Program-made: the position numbers and the translations under genes | Shown here: positions 23,068 to 34,968 of the stretch, piece by piece | Numbering within the stretch: the stretch's first letter is position 1 | How the letters are laid out: each line of letters begins with the position of its first letter | Notes under the pieces: generated by a model | Database searches by the model: none | What the model was told of the DNA's origin: nothing | Seen by the model: only the letters and a program-made list of their open reading frames with translations | DNA from: Ustilaginoidea virens | Lineage: Eukaryota > Ascomycota > Sordariomycetes > Hypocreales > Clavicipitaceae | Reading direction: 5' to 3' | Assembly: GCF_000687475.1 (NCBI RefSeq) | Contig: NC_057321.1 | Span: 1,798,001 to 1,862,000, forward strand | Length of the DNA stretch: 64,000 nucleotides

Positions 23068-25178
23068 ATGTCAGCTCTCCCGCCCTTGGCGCCTTTCCCA
23101 AAAGCCTCGTGGCAGAAAAACCTCAGCTCGACGGAGTGGAATCAGCTCGTACAGGCATGGGCATCGTTGTGTCGGGCGTATCTGGACTTGCCAGATGATG
23201 GATTTAGCAAAGCAAGCAACAATCACGACTCCTTGGTTGCGTTTACTTCCAGTTTCGTGCGCGAGACAGTACACGCTTCGTCAACGTCCGCATCAACCTC
23301 CCTGCTCCGGCCCGTGTTCCACCTCACATCACGCCTTTTGAAGCTGGTGAACCCGCCGCAGCTTCTGGAATACTCATTCCTCGGTAATCTCGCAAGGCTA
23401 TATCCAAAGAAGCGCACGGCTGCTCTCCTGGGCGACGTCTTTGCCGGAACGGCCTCACGCGCCGTTGCTGAAGCGTCCGTCACCGCGCTCAAGAGGCTTC
23501 TCATTCCGCACCTCGACTCCGGCATCAGGGGGGACCTCAAGCTGGTGGAATCCAGCCTCGTTGCGCTGAACCCCCTTCTGCACGCTTCTCCTGCGCCCTG
23601 TGTTCTGCTGTTGGCGGGATCTGATTTTCTCGATGGCTTGGTCACCTGCTACAGAGTGATGAATCCGCCGCTGCGAAAGGCAATCGTCGCAACAACGTAC
23701 TTGTGTGTAGTTGGACTTGCGGATTCTGAGCCCCCCAAGTGGTCCATGTTGAATGATCAGCTGTTTGCGTTGAACTCGGCTGCGGAAAGTCACAAGAACG
23801 GGCCGTTGAACGCCAATGACTCGCTCGTGGCCGAACTCGTAACTACGACCCCTCTGCTGAAGATATTATGGCGCAAGGCTGAAGCTCATGGGGCGGCAAC
23901 AGAGAGTCTCCAGAAGAGAATCGCCGTATTAGAGTCGTTTACAAAGGGTCCCATGACCAGACCCAGCCGCCTGGTCCGGGGAAGAGTCGACAAAGGCAAA
24001 GGAAAAGCCACGAATGATGAAGCCCAGATGGAGGCGCATGTCCGTCGAATGAGCCAGGTCTCTCAGGTGCAGGATATATTCCCCGAACTTGGAACGGGGT
24101 TTATTTCGCGCTGCTTGGACGAATATGGCGACGACGTCGAACAAGTCGTGGCAAATCTACTCTCCAACTCATTGCCGTCCCACCTCGCTGCAGCTGACAG
24201 AAGCGAGCCTCTGTACGTCCGGTTGCTCCCCAGTAATGCGGGAATCTCATTTCCACCCTTTTTATTTCCTGCTTTTCGTACTAGATACTGCTTCTTCTTT
24301 ACACACTAACATCCACGAAAAGCTCCCCTCTTCAATTCGTTCCTCACCAAACAGATGTCGCGGCCCGGTCAGCACCATTGCCGCCAGCGCCAGCGCCAGC
24401 GCCAGCGTCCAGCAGACGGAACGTATTCGACGACGACGAGTTTGATCGCCTTGGCGTTGATTTGTCCAAAATCTCGTTTGGCAAAAAGCCACAAAAGGAC
24501 GCCGATCACCTCCTCCGGGATAAATCTGCAGCACCAAACAAGGCCACCATTCTGTCGGCTCTTGCGGCGTTTGATTCGGACGAGGACGAGCGTGATGACA
24601 CGTACGATGCGGCCGATGTTGGCGGCACTGTAGATTCCACGAACCAAGAGGCCGATGGGGCGAACGATGGTAACGAAGAGCTTCTCTTCCGCGCGTATCA
24701 GACGAACGAGAAGATGTTTGACCGAGACGCCGGCACCAGGAGAAGCAACATGCGTCTCAAGCTAAGAGAGGAGACGGGCATGACGGACGAAGCATTAGAG
24801 GGCTGGGCAGTCATGCTAGCGAGGAATCCCCAGCAGAAGAAGAGACTAGAAGCCAAGTACGCGTTTGCAGGACAACAGGCACAGCTGGAGCGTACAGCTT
24901 GGCGAGCCGGTCCGGCTGAAGACGGTGATGTTGACGGAGCCGCTGGCAGAGGCGGCAGAGGCGGCAGAGGCGGCAGTGGAGAGGGGACCGGCGCAGGGCG
25001 TGGAGGACGAGGTCGCGGTGGCCGCGGCGGACCTGGCAGCAGTGCTGCAGGGCCAGCCGGAGAAAAAGAGACCGAGGCAGCCAGGAGGAATAAAGAGGCT
25101 CACAAGGGGTCAAGAGCGAACCACAACAGGAGAAATGCGCGGGCCAAGAAGATGGCCCGCGGAGGCTTTGCTGGTTGA
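23068..25178 (+). CDS. cue3: CUE-domain protein Cue3/ASCC2-like, ribosome quality control trigger factor
   Basis: Two exons: 23068-24212 and 24323-25178; 666 aa. The start is MSALPPLAPFPKASW; the open frame extends upstream only through a TTG. The intron (GTACGT...CTAAC...AAAAG) is placed so that frame is kept and the C-terminal half with RRNVFDDDEFDRL is joined. Residues 1-320 form the helical N-terminal domain of the ASCC2/Cue3 family. A CUE ubiquitin-binding domain lies at about 335-378 (VQDIFPELGTGFISRCLDEY). The C-terminal half has a conserved segment (ANKATILSALAAFDSDED, MRLKLREETGMTDEALEGW) and ends in an Arg/Gly-rich tail. By family the protein joins the helicase Slh1/ASCC3 in the RQT complex, which splits collided ribosomes after binding ubiquitinated uS10. 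Its divergent neighbour encodes uS10 itself, the ubiquitinated target in yeast. Confidence 0.88.
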
Positions 25179-25973
25179 AACGAAAGGCAGGGGCTGACAC
25201 GTTTTTGTACTTCCCGATTCCCCTCCGCAGGGACTGATTGCCCACGCGCTTGGCGGGATATAACGGTCCCTAATCCCACGTCGACCTCTGCTTCGCGCGC
25301 TGCCAACGCATCGCCGAACCACGCAAACGGCCTTCAGCCTAGAAAGAAGCTCCAAGCTCCTTCGAGGCCCTGCGCGACAATCCCACGGCATAGCCAGCTC
25401 GCACACCTCGTCAACCGAGGTCGCTCCCCCTCCCGGTAGCCGATGACGCCTGGCGATGATGCGCGTCAACCTGTCCCAGCTTCCCAGACGCGTCTTCTGC
25501 GTGCGCAGCCACCATCTGCTCTCGACGGATGGCCAGTAGCCGGGAAGGAATCGCTGCAACCGCCAGGCCGCATGAGCACGGGACGCCAAGTCGCCTGGGA
25601 CTGTTGAAGCCTCGACCCTGTGGGGATGCAAAGACGGAACTCAGCATGGCATGTAGGTTGATCTCCTTGTCCCGTGAACAAAGGACGTGGGGTGCAAGAG
25701 CGGTTGGGCTGCTTGAAAGCCCCCTCGGGGAGTCGGTATTGCATGCTGCCGTGGAGCGCTTGGCTCGCCTAGATGAGCGGACGGAACGGACTGATGGCAA
25801 CAGATTGCGGTTCAGTTCTCAACTGCAAGACTTGGTGCCTACCATTATCGTGCATATACATACAGCCATAGTTCCCGAAAAAAAAAAAAGAGAATCCAAA
25901 CTCCTGTTGTGCATTTCCTGTCGTGTCATCTGTAACCGCCCCTTTTGAATAGAAGAGTCAAAGCGAAAAAAAA

Positions 25974-26010
<37 letters not shown>

Positions 26011-26070
26011 CCCGAGCAAGCGCCTAGGCGAACAACCCCCCGCCCCCCCTGACACAAGGACGCAAATCAT
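25179..26070. other. convergent region cue3 / pol2 with GAAA microsatellite
   Basis: About 890 bases between the cue3 stop and the pol2 stop. It contains the short open frames of random composition expected in 50% GC DNA, and a GAAA microsatellite near 25977-26010. No gene is supported. Confidence 0.5.
25977..26010. repeat. (GAAA)n microsatellite
   Basis: About eight to nine perfect GAAA units, preceded by an irregular A/G-rich lead-in from 25965. It lies just downstream of the pol2 stop codon, within the probable 3' untranslated region. Confidence 0.9.
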
Positions 26071-29000
26071 TCAAACATCTGAAAACAAGCCTGCCACCAC
26101 ATCGCCAAGCATCTTCAGCCCGTAATACTTTGCCACCCTCCTCATGACTGTCAGCTTCCTGACCGTGTCATCCCTTGACACCTTCTCCTTCCACTCTCCA
26201 CTGCAGGTGCAATACTCCATCAGGTCGTTGACTCGTAGGGCCTGGCAGCGGGCGCACTGCAGATCCTGCGTTGCCCATTCCACCGCCCAGGCCTCGACCA
26301 TGCCCAACAGCCTCTCCTCAACGGCCACCCGGTCGTACTCGGTGTTGCAGAAGCCGCACCGCCACCTGCGGCCGCCGTCGCTCCACAAGTCCTCGTCCCT
26401 GCATAGGTCCAGGTCGCGGGCCATGGTGCAGCTGTCGCACGAGACCTGCACCAGCCTCAGGCTCTCCGACGGGTTTGCAAAGGCCCCTTCCTTGGAGAAC
26501 TCGCGCACCTCGAACAGCGCCAGCAGCTCCTTGCGCAGGAGACGCGCTTCCAGCGTGATGTTCTTGTCGAGGGAGAGAACTTGCATGAGCGACTTGACCA
26601 GCTCCAAGACAGGGTTGCTCGCCGGCAAGTGCGAGCCAGGCAAGTCTGGGAAGCTGTAATCCTGCGCCAGCTCCGGATGCAGAAGCTCTCTCTTTTGCTG
26701 ACTGATGAGGCTGGCAATCGCCCTCTTCAGCGGCTTTGCAAACGACTTGGCCAAAACGACTTGGCCTTGTCCATTCTCCGTGTCGCGGTTGGGTAACTGG
26801 GTCAGGCGAGGAGTCGAGGCGTCGCCATCGTCGTTCGCCTGTCGCTTGAGACTGTGCATGAGCTGTATAAAAGCAATGACCCACTCCTGGAAGGTCGCCT
26901 GTAGCCGCGCGGGCAGAAATGTCGTCATTTGCCAGTGCATGATTGTCTCCAGGTTTTGCTCGTCCGCCTCCACAACTTCTTGGCATGCCTTGCCTCCGTA
27001 GTTGAACTCATCGTACCACACCAGATAATCCCAGTACTCCTTGATGTCGAGGTCGATAAAGTGGAAGAGAGGCTTGCTCTTGATCGACTTGATGATGTAT
27101 TGGCTGTAGGCAAAAGCATTGCCTACTTCGGCCTTTGTTGTCTGGAGGATCAGCCGGTTCGCGTTTGCAAACACTACCTGAGACCCGACTCTCCTGAAGT
27201 CCGCCATGAGCTGCTGGAACGCCTTGCGGGACATCATCTGCACGTAGTAGTGCAGCGCTCGATCATACATAAAGGAATCGGGATTCTCCACCCATCGGAC
27301 AAGATGCTGCACCAGCACATCCGCCATGGTACTGCCCTTGCAGGCCTCAGCCCACCAGGACTTGACCATCTCACGCAGGACAAGCACGCCCGCGTTGGCA
27401 AATGCGTTGTCCGAAGCCAGCACTCCAGACCCTTCCGCAGACGGGTTGAGAGAAATCGAGTCTGCACCTTCCAGTTCGTTGATGAGTGACGACGTGAGGA
27501 TGGTGTTGATGGCCAGATTCCGTATTTCTAGGTCGATACACACCGAAGCGAACGTACCCGGATTGTTGACGTTGGCCATCTTGACTGTTTCGAGAGGACC
27601 CAGAACATCATCTTTCTCGTATCCAGCGTGGTCTGGCCGGGGACCAGCCGACCACCAGAGAACTACTCCGTTTGCTTGCAGTCGACGGGCGTACGCGACA
27701 TCAATCAGGAATCGAGGATCCTCCCGCTCCAGATTACACAACGGAACGTCTCCATAGCGAGCCAAAGTCGTGAGGTGCAAGATCCATGAGCCCAGTCCCA
27801 GGTAATGTCCGATCAGGCGGCGTGCTACTACCCCTTGCCAGCCCAGGGGTGGGAGTAAGCTGTCTGTCGTATCGTACTTGAGCGGCAAAACAGGGAATTC
27901 TCCCAAGACGGGGACGTGGTGAACCAGCAGGTTACGCTGCGAGGATTGTAACACCAGTACTTGAGGCCGCGATTCATCCTTGCGCATCTTCTTAACCACG
28001 TCGCCAATCTCCAAGTGCACCTTTCGGCGGGTCGAGACTTGGGTAATCTTGAATGTGACTTTCTCTTGGTAGCTGAAGCAGTCCTGCCAGTTAGTGCCGG
28101 CTGCTTCTTGTGCTCTTTTGACCAGCATCTCCGAGTACATTCTCGTCACGTTGGGCAGATCCTGGCCAGAGTCCTTATTCTTCTGCAGCATGACAATGTG
28201 GCCTTGGCTAGACGTCGTGGAGAATATGCCAAAGATTTGACGCTCCCCGGCTGTAATGTGAGAGATGTAGATGTACGCCAGTGGTGAAGATTCCAGGTAA
28301 GTCACAGCCTTGGCAGGCCGCTTCAAACCAGACAGGTCGAAGCCCTGCTCTAAGCCTTTGCCCAGCACGGCATGTTGCTGGTCGTCAATTGTGCACTGAT
28401 TGCCCAAGCAGAGGACAGCCCTGATATGCAGAGGCACTTGCTTCTCGTACACACCTTCCACGCCGGGGTGGTTGAACAGCGCGGAAAACTTGGCGGCTTC
28501 ATTGAAATAAACGTCCTCCGGCACTGTGAGTTTGAAAAGATGACTTGAGGCATGGCCGTTCGGAAGCGTATGATTGACCTGTTCCACTTCGCAGCCGGGA
28601 ATGTCGACATCAGGCAGCTCAGTGCTCTTGAGATTAAAGAAGAGTTGACGGGGGACATTGACTTTGAGAGTATGGATCTTCGCATCGATCAGAACATGAG
28701 CCGTTACAACACCCGGGGTATCCGTGGGCTGGAGATGAAGCAGCTGCCACGTGTTCATGAACGTTATGTGTGCCTGTTTCATAAAAGTCTGTCGCAGATT
28801 GCCTCCCGTGAGGCCTTTCCTGTCCCCGAAAAGCTGTCTTCTACGAACACGAGCCTGCTTCTGCAGAGCCCATTTCTTCTTCTGATATCTCAAGAAAGAA
28901 GGATAGTCCTCCGAAGCGCTGGGCATAACCTTGGGCAGCATCGCCATGGGATCGGGGTTCTCGACTGAATCGGGCGACTTGCGTTTGTGTACTGCGGGCA

Positions 29001-32000
29001 GCGGTTGTGACGAAGATATGACTTCGTTTATCTGTCTTGGCTTGAGAAGCTTGCTGCCAAAATCCTCCAGATCATCCACTCGGGACCCGTTGAGGTTGGT
29101 AATGTCTCCCAGCGGCTCCTTGGTGAACAGATCCGTCAGTTTCTTCTGCTTCATCTTGTCATCTTTGATGTTGATACGCCTTTGGAGCCAGTCAGGGTGA
29201 GGCACTCGAGGCACCGGATTGCGGACTTTCTGCAGAGCCGCTGGGATCGTGATCAATTTTTGAATCACGGATCCCAGGCGCTCCAGATAGTAATCCCAGT
29301 CAAGCAGTGCTCGCGGATCGGTATCAGCAGGTTCCTCCTTCAGCCATTTCTTCAGGTACGTCCGCTTGACCGACTCCTCGGCGGAAAAGATGGCGACGGG
29401 AACGGCACGCTCAGTGACTGGTGCATTTTTGGGCCTCGCGCAGATAATGAATTTGCAGTTCAACCCTTTGTCCTTGACCATCTGTTCACCCAGAAAGTCG
29501 GCCAGACGCTTGGCAGTAGTGATGCTGGTTGATTTTTGACTACCGTACTCCGCCAAAGTCTTGGACATGCTCCTGTTTTCCGAAATCAACTCCATGAGTT
29601 CTTCATCAGCCAGGGTCGATCCTTTATTGTGCAGCACATCAAGCCAGCGATTGGCTACCTTGGCAACAGCGGTGTAGCATTGGGTCAAGTCCTCTCCTTC
29701 CAGAAAAAACTTGAAAATTTGCTGCTGAAAGATCTTGATGAGCTTGAGCTCTCCGCGTCGTTTCACCTCAAACCCTTTCAACTCTGCGAGGCTACCGTCG
29801 TCGTTGAACACTGCGTATCTTTTCTTCAGGTTCTTGTCCTCTTCTTTCGATGTCGGCAGGACCATTGCTTTGTAAGGGCCGTCAACCTCGAAGAAGATGG
29901 AGTTGTCGCTGTGGGTTTCGTATTTAAATGTCTTTGGATCGACGAGGGTCTGGTACTGATGGTTCGTAAACTTGTCATGAACCAAGTGGTTCAACATGAC
30001 GCAGGGGTAAGAGATGGACATTTTTTTGCCATTCTTCAACTTGAAGGAAAAGTTTTCGGGAAATGTTGCCGGCAACATACACCAGATGCCGTCCGTATCT
30101 AGTTCCAAAGGCCGACCTAGTCTCTCGACAAGCTGGCGCGCCAGTTGAATGATGGTAGCCCCGGTCAAGCAAGTAACACCAGCCATTTCCATAGAGTACC
30201 ACCGTGACCCCTTGCTCATGACATAACCGTAAAAGGAATTCAGAATGACCTTGTGAGCAAGTTGCAGCGAATCATACAAGATAATCATTTTTTTGGCGGC
30301 GTCCACGTCGCTAGAGGCTGCACCAGATGACCTGAGCGAATCCGCCTTGCCTTTCCACACTTTTGCCATTCCCTTGTAGTCGTATCTTCGGTCACGGAAG
30401 TCTCGCACAGTATCAATGTAAAAAGGATTCTCTCTTTGGCAGATGATGGCCTCCCGTACGATGGCGGTGGAATCGTGAATCTTGTGGTACACTTTTTGCG
30501 AGTAAAGCTGCAGACGTTTTCGGACCAACCCAGCTTGTTCGTCGGCGCTCAGATCAGCAAATGTGCGCGGCGGAGCGTGAGGTGCCTTGCCCGGAAACTT
30601 CTCATTTTCCAAGGCGTGCCGAATCATGTTGTACTCGTCTCTTTTTGCAGGGAGGTAGTCTCCTCTCCAAGCCCAGGGCATCCTTCTGTCACAAGTCTTT
30701 CCAGGTCGGTTGAAATCACATGCTGCGCAGTCGGATTCTGAAATCATGGAATCAGGTTGGAGTCTGTTTGTGGTCATGATGTTGGGGTACATGGATGCGA
30801 CGTCCAAGTGATAGATAAGGGGACGTTCATGTCGATTTGGTGTTTCTTTCAGCTTTCTCAGTCGGGCAGCAATTTGCTGCTTGACCTCATCGTAGTTTTC
30901 TACGTCATCCAGCGACTTCTTCTCCTCGACAGTAATGACAAACTGTAAAGCAGCATCGAGGTCACGCAGAAGCTCATCAACTGCTCCAGGATCAACAGCG
31001 AAATCGACAGGTATATCGGACCGAAAAACGCCAGCCTCTATACTTTCGACATGACCCCCCACGTATGTCTCCGAGTGCAAGAGATGACCTTCCCAAAATG
31101 CCTCCTTGGGTGACTGATGTTTGTTTGGTAAAATGATTTCCTTCTGGTAGGCTTGGACCATGAGCAACATCTCGCACAGGGTACCAGTGCCTTTCCTCAA
31201 GGTATCGTCCCCACCGATGGGGAGAATTGTACAAAGCGAGAAGATGAATGGGTGGACATACTTCATGTAAAGGTAATAGGTAGCAACGGCGTCGGACACC
31301 GAGTATTCGGCTAGAGTCTGGGGTCGTTCGCTGGCGTACGGCGTCATCAATTCCGGTTCAAGTTCATCAGGGTCGTATCCCAGTTTGGCCACTGTGACAG
31401 CTTTGAGGCCACGTGAACCTTGTGGTAAGTAAGAATCACGATTAACCCAATGGAAACAGTCCATGTGGACACCATAGGCGCATTTGAATTGATCCTCGTT
31501 GTCCTTCTTCCAGCCGATTTCTTGGTACATGTCAATGCCATTCACGCTCGCTCTAGCCTCCACAAAAGGCCAATCGAAAAAATCGCCGTTATAAGTGGCA
31601 ATGACTGTAGGTCTGGCTTCTTTTATATGCAAGAAAAAGCGTTCGATCAAAGCCTTTTCGTCCGGCTCATTGAATATCATGAAGGGTCCAGGATATTCAG
31701 GCTTTGGGGTGTAGTCGAAGTCGCCAATATCCTCCGAAATAATTTCTCGATTCGTGATTAAAAATCCTTGACCGTCAATCATGTAAGAAATCATCATAAT
31801 TTGGTCCACCGCTGCATCGGGGAATTTCAACGGAAGTTTCGTTGTCTCTATGTCGAATGCCAGGACAACGGGATCTGCTGGCAATGATCGCTCTTTATTA
31901 GGAATTATTTTCGTTACACCGTGCTTGACTTCGACGTAATACCATTTTCCAACTCTAATGTCTATGTCAAAAGCATCAGCATGGACACGAGCAGTCTGAT

Positions 32001-32831
32001 GAGCCAGTATGGACTTACCTAGATCTATCATCACCCTCACGTGGTATGGCACATCATATTCTCGCATGTCCACTATATGATCGCTAGCCTCGGTAAATGA
32101 AGCGCTGCCTCGTTCATCATTTCGTAAGTCGTCATCAAAAAGATCAAAGTTAACACTCGCACTATTGGCTTTTTTTGTCAGCATCCGTCTTGAAAAGCCG
32201 AGCATGGCGCAGGAAAAGCTTACGTAGCGACCTCAGCATATGCATCCATGGCATTCATGTTCTTCTTGTTCTTCTCTGCCACTGGCATGATGTCCCTTCT
32301 GGCAGCCATGAGGTTGTTGACATTGGCAAACCTTAATTCGAGAAAGGTGCGTCGATAACCAAGCAGGTGGTTGGGCATGCTCAAGTCGTCCTTTTCCACT
32401 CGCCGAATAGACTTGACAACGCCATCTCCAGGTACTCGTTTGATCCATTCCTCAACTTCAGACTCGTGGCCCTTCTTGACGGCAACCAAAAAATAAGGAT
32501 CGTATTCAACAGTGCCCTTGAACGTAGATCCGTCATGCTCTATAAAGTAGCAATCGAGTGCAGCGCGGCCGCCAGGTATCCTTTCATCTTCTATTGAAGT
32601 TGGTTGAACATTGACGAGCCAGCCTTCCCTTCTCTTTCCGCCATCATATCTTGTGAAGCCCAAGTTTTCGTCAATGGTTTGGGCAAGTCGGATACGTTCC
32701 CACTTCTCGTCAGCAGACGTTCCTTCTGCTCTTGAAGTTGCGGCAAAGGTACGGGTCCTGTGGCCATGATACGCAGTGTTGCCGCCCCGACGAAAGCCTT
32801 TTTGGGGCCTCCGCAGACTTGTGTTGGGCAT
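26071..32831 (-). CDS. pol2: DNA polymerase epsilon catalytic subunit A (Pol2)
   Basis: Three exons in transcript order: 32831-32224, 32161-32019, 31961-26071; 2213 aa, matching the family (about 2200-2290). ATG at 32831 begins MPNTSLRRPQKGFRRGG. The second intron is only 57 bp, a multiple of three without a stop, so the raw open frame reads through it; removing it restores MIDL/DIRVGKWY. Proofreading exonuclease: Exo I FDIETT (acidic pair about D287/E289), Exo II YNGDFFDWPF, Exo III SVSDAVATYYLY. Polymerase: motif A DVASMYPNI, motif B ILNSFYGYVM, motif C LDTDG (about D872/D874). The inactive second polymerase half follows, then two C-terminal cysteine modules (CDSC...CGFC and CARC...CTC, about 2090-2170) used for subunit binding and an Fe-S or Zn site. 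Role: leading-strand synthesis and S-phase checkpoint. Confidence 0.97.
31962..32018 (-). other. 57-bp stop-free intron of pol2
   Basis: Donor GTAAGT, a CTGAT branch-like site and acceptor ATAG. The 57 bp would add 19 residues if retained and contain no in-frame stop. Removal joins codons to give MIDLDIRVGKWY, the conserved pol epsilon sequence. An automatic ORF call would miss it. Confidence 0.85.
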
Positions 32832-33665
32832 GACAGAGTAAAGTACGTGGAGAGCCAGCAAGGACTCCCACTGCAGCTAAGAAACAGGTGATGATTCGGG
32901 GTCGAAGAGAGAGCTGCGGCCGTCGAGGGATAATGCGCACCGTGCGCTTGGGTCGTGAGGCTGCAATACGGACGAGTTGAATGTAGAGTATAGCGCGATG
33001 CCCATGGAGCGGGATAATCAAACAAAGTCCAGCATCATGGGGGGTAGCAGAGCCAATTTTACAATCAGTATCTGACGAACCAGGGCAATTCTTGATTGCT
33101 GTTACGGAGTAGCCGTAGGGATTTAATGGGAAGAGAGTTGCGTGCGCCAGTGAGACGCGACTGGACGCGTTGCTGCGCGACAGTTCGGCTGCCCCACATT
33201 AAGTTAAATAGGATCAATTTCTCCACTCTCTCGCGACATGCCGCACAGAATCTGCTGCACATACGGAGCAGTAGCAGGTAGCCAGGTGGACAAAATACAA
33301 TTTTGCAGTAGATTGGTTATTGGTACTTAATTACTTCTATTTACTCTAAAGATGAGTCGAGTCGATTAAGCTGCGTCCCTGTTGTGTCCTTATTACCAGT
33401 CAGTGCCTTGGTTTCGTGCTGTTGCCCTAGAGGTACCTACATAGTAAGAGGTACATACCTAGCTCCTGGTAATGGATAGGACCCAGCATTTTGCCAGGTA
33501 ACCGGTTGTCCAATATTAGGCAGGCGGCAGAAGAACCATGGCTTACTCCGTCAAAATTGTAATCGGATCTGGGTCACTGATCCAGGGAGCAGCTCGACAT
33601 CGAAACGTCACAACAGCCTCACACGACCTTGCATGAGAACGTTCGCTCACCCAAGGTAGCCAGAA
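32832..33665. promoter_or_regulatory. divergent promoter region pol2 / cox20
   Basis: About 830 bases between divergent starts. It has an ACGCGT hexamer at 33165-33170 with a GACGCGA neighbour at about 33154-33160, candidate MluI cell-cycle box elements for pol2. A TACGGAGTA copy is at 33103-33111. AGGTACCTAC and AGGTACATACCTAG lie at 33431-33462. No gene is supported here. Confidence 0.5.
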
Positions 33666-34246
33666 ATGGCTCCCAACATCGTGGATGCGCCTCAAAATGC
33701 AGATTCCAACCCCGGCCAGAAGACTCTGCACGTATGGTCTAAGTCGATAGAACAACCCGACGGGCAGGGCCAATCCGAAGCAAATAGCCACAACGCTAGA
33801 CCAACTATTTCTGAGGCAGTCAGCATGATCAAGGCAGATGACTTCACCAATGTTCACAACACGCCGTGTGCGAGGCAAGGATTTCTCACAGGCATCGCTG
33901 CCGGCGCTGGAGTCGGAGCATTGAAGTTTGTTCTTAAAGGTGCGTGCGCTGTCCCTGCCGACGTTTCCATCTTTGCGAACAAACTGTCCTGACGTGTTCT
34001 TGGACAGGGAACGCTGTCAAGTCAGCAAACTGGGCTGTTGGCATGTTCATACTCGGAAGCACGGCATCGTACGAATACTGTCAGTACCTCCGACGAGCCG
34101 AGCGAATACAGATGAAGCGGCAAATTGAGATCGTCGCGGAGAACAAACGAGAACAGGCCAGGAGGGCGGCAGAGGATAAACGCGAGAAACTCAAGTTGGA
34201 ACAGGAGAGTACGGCGACGCAAAAGCCTTGGTATAAGTTTTGGTGA
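33666..34246 (+). CDS. cox20: cytochrome c oxidase assembly protein Cox20
   Basis: Two exons: 33666-33939 and 34008-34246; 170 aa. The joined protein has a soluble N-terminus, a conserved segment (ARPTISEAVSMIKADDF), two predicted membrane helices (about 75-94, GFLTGIAAGAGVGALKFVL, and about 97-118, SANWAVGMFILGSTASYEYC) and a strongly charged C-terminal helix rich in Lys, Arg and Glu. This two-helix layout, with the Tyr/Cys-Gln end of helix two and the RRAERIQMKR stretch, fits the Cox20/FAM36A family. By family it is a mitochondrial inner-membrane chaperone for newly made Cox2. The 68-bp intron falls between the helices. It shares a divergent promoter region with pol2. Confidence 0.86.
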
Positions 34247-34968
34247 CATCCATGCGCCTCCGGGGGTGCATATGAAGGAAGAGCCTTGTCCCTAAGTCCT
34301 AGACATTGATTCTAACCCGGTTTTCCTCGCTTGGTACAAGCTGTACATTACAATTTTCTGATACCCACGAATCGATGCTAAACCTGTGTCTAAGTCCCCT
34401 GAAAAGGTCACTGTTGTTAGAGAGATGATTGTTTGATTAACAGCATCATCTTTGTTGATTGAATAATGCGGGTCGGTAAGCTTGGGGACACTGAAGTCAT
34501 ACTGAAGCCATACTACCTTCTTGCTTACCTCAATGCCAGCCTCAATATTCGACCTATGCCCTTGAGTACCAGTATATGTCGTGTAAAGCGTCAAATGTAG
34601 TCTCAACCATCGCATTCCTTTAAAACAACTTTTAAATCGCAGTTTTTCTCTCCCGTATGTTGCATTGGTGTGCACACAGTGGTATGGTTGTGTGTAGTAA
34701 ACTTGGAAACGAAATAAAGCCCCCGAATCACAGCCCGGTCGACCGAGTATAAAACCTGAGAGCACAATCGATAACAAAGAAAGAAGATTTCCCACTTCAT
34801 AAGATATAACATGATTCTCGGTCGTTGAAACAAAAACGTATTAAGCCACCAACCCACCGGAAACTCCGAATCCGTGAAGTCACATTGTTCATTATTCGTA
34901 GCCATTACCACCACATGCCAGCTCCTCCTTTCTGACCACAAGAAAGCATAGTCTCTCTCACTGATCCC
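34247..34968. other. convergent region cox20 / unknown gene
   Basis: About 720 AT-rich bases between convergent stops. A minus-strand open frame at 34292-34795 begins with GTG and lacks an ATG near its start. Its translation resembles no family I know, so it is not called as a gene. Confidence 0.45.

Noticed and set aside
34292..34795. 167-codon minus-strand open frame between convergent genes
   Set aside because: Begins with GTG, has no ATG near the start, no recognisable domain, and sits where two 3' untranslated regions are expected.
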